Shown: one piece after another, positions 6,191 through 6,610 of the stretch
Position numbering within the stretch: position 1 is the first letter of the stretch
Layout: each line of letters starts with the position of its first letter
NCBI GenBank assembly: GCA_943324025.2
Contig: CALPKA020000028.1
Coordinates: 1-6,610 of the forward strand
Reading direction: 5' to 3'
Length of the DNA: 6,610 bases
From: Bifidobacterium breve
GTDB taxonomy: Bacteria; Actinomycetota; Actinomycetes; Nanopelagicales; Nanopelagicaceae
The notes under the pieces: model-generated
Told to the model about the DNA's origin: nothing
The model's database searches: none
The model's input: only the letters and a program-made list of their open reading frames with translations
Program-made: the position numbers and the translations under genes

Positions 6191-6198
6191 AGTTTATA
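6191..6198 (-). promoter_or_regulatory. Possible -10 region of the tRNA (or tRNA-regulator) transcript
   Basis: In the 43-bp gap between the pyk stop and the tRNA, the minus strand carries TATAAACT (6198-6191), containing two overlapping -10-like hexamers (TATAAA and TAAACT). Transcription would start some 5-8 nt before the mature tRNA 5' end. I see no good -35 hexamer and no terminator after pyk, so co-transcription from pyk is an equally good explanation. Confidence 0.3.
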
Positions 6199-6220
6199 GT
6201 GGAAAGGTTTTATTACTAAA

Positions 6221-6610
6221 TTACTTGCGGTAAGCGGGGGCAACGCCAGATACTGCATCACCAATTTTGTGGACACGCATTGCGTTGATTGATCCTGGAA
6301 TTCCAGGTGGTGAACCGGCAACGATCAATACTAAATCACCAATATTTACACGTTTAGAATTAATCAAAATAGTGTCAACTTGCATAACCATCTCATCAGT
6401 ATGGTTCACAACTGAAGTCAACATGGACTCCACTCCCCAGGACAGGGCCAAACGATTATATGTACCTGTATCTGGCGTTAGAGCAAGCATTGGAATTGGT
6501 GAACGTAATCTAGACATTCTCCGGGCAGAATCACCACTTTGAGTAAATGCAACTAAATATTTAGCTCCAACTGTAAGTCCTACCTCTGTTGCAGCCTTTG
6601 TAATTGCACC
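6221..6610 (-). CDS. pyk: Pyruvate kinase (C-terminal part, truncated by right edge)
   Basis: Pyruvate kinase makes pyruvate and ATP from phosphoenolpyruvate and ADP in the last step of glycolysis, in the cytoplasm. Only the last 129 residues are present; the frame is open to the window edge. They form the C-terminal regulatory domain. VAFTQSGDSARRMSRLRSPIPMLALTP occupies about residues 20-45 of the fragment, and its TQSGDSA loop is where sugar-phosphate effectors bind in many relatives. Then come WGVESML (58-64), HTDEMVMQVD (70-79), GDLVLIVAGSPPGIPGS (91-107) and NAMRVHKIGD (109-118), all typical of the family. A complete enzyme has about 475 residues, so about 350, with the catalytic barrel, lie to the right. 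Stop is TAA at 6223-6221. The tRNA and the ANTAR regulator follow on the same strand after 43 bp, without a visible terminator. Confidence 0.96.
   Translation of the reverse strand, partial: GAITKAATEVGLTVGAKYLVAFTQSGDSARRMSRLRSPIPMLALTPDTGTYNRLALSWGVESMLTSVVNHTDEMVMQVDTILINSKRVNIGDLVLIVAGSPPGIPGSINAMRVHKIGDAVSGVAPAYRK

Noticed and set aside
6267..6542. Plus-strand open frame opposite pyk (91 codons)
   Set aside because: Antisense to well-conserved pyruvate kinase motifs; no independent support.
1..6610. Mobile element, CRISPR array, toxin-antitoxin or defence system
   Set aside because: No transposase, integrase, repeat-spacer pattern or paired small genes; nearly every base belongs to housekeeping genes or short gaps of 103 bp or less.

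Overview
The window is about 40% GC by eye, gene-dense, and looks like part of a streamlined, low-GC actinobacterial chromosome. The gene set rpsA, polA, a PaaI/MenI-type thioesterase, an ANTAR response regulator (PdtaR-like), a tRNA and pyk is a familiar actinobacterial neighbourhood. The PolA O-helix (KAMSYGLAYG) and the RpsA tail (FDPTQYG) are also of actinobacterial type. A Nanopelagicales (acI)-like freshwater actinobacterium is my best guess; this is inference from composition and synteny, not from a search.

Layout, left to right: (1) the first 387 codons of rpsA on the minus strand, running off the left edge; (2) a 103-bp divergent promoter region; (3) an MFS transporter on the plus strand; (4) polA on the minus strand, meeting the MFS gene tail to tail with no base between the stop codons; (5) a 40-bp divergent region with two overlapping leaderless-type promoters; (6) a hotdog thioesterase on the plus strand, broken by an in-frame TAG at codon 62; (7) an ANTAR response regulator on the minus strand, again meeting its neighbour tail to tail with no gap; (8) a tRNA on the minus strand whose 3' end lies one base before the regulator's ATG; (9) the last 129 codons of pyk on the minus strand, running off the right edge.

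Functionally this is housekeeping: translation (RpsA, tRNA), DNA repair and replication (PolA), glycolysis (Pyk), RNA-level regulation (ANTAR protein), plus one transporter and one acyl-CoA thioesterase. The minus-strand run pyk, tRNA, regulator could be a single transcription unit. I see no mobile element, CRISPR array, defence system or phage gene. The points most worth checking are the nonsense codon in the thioesterase, the tRNA with a leucine anticodon but a short variable loop, the tRNA/regulator junction, and the recurring leaderless promoter layout.
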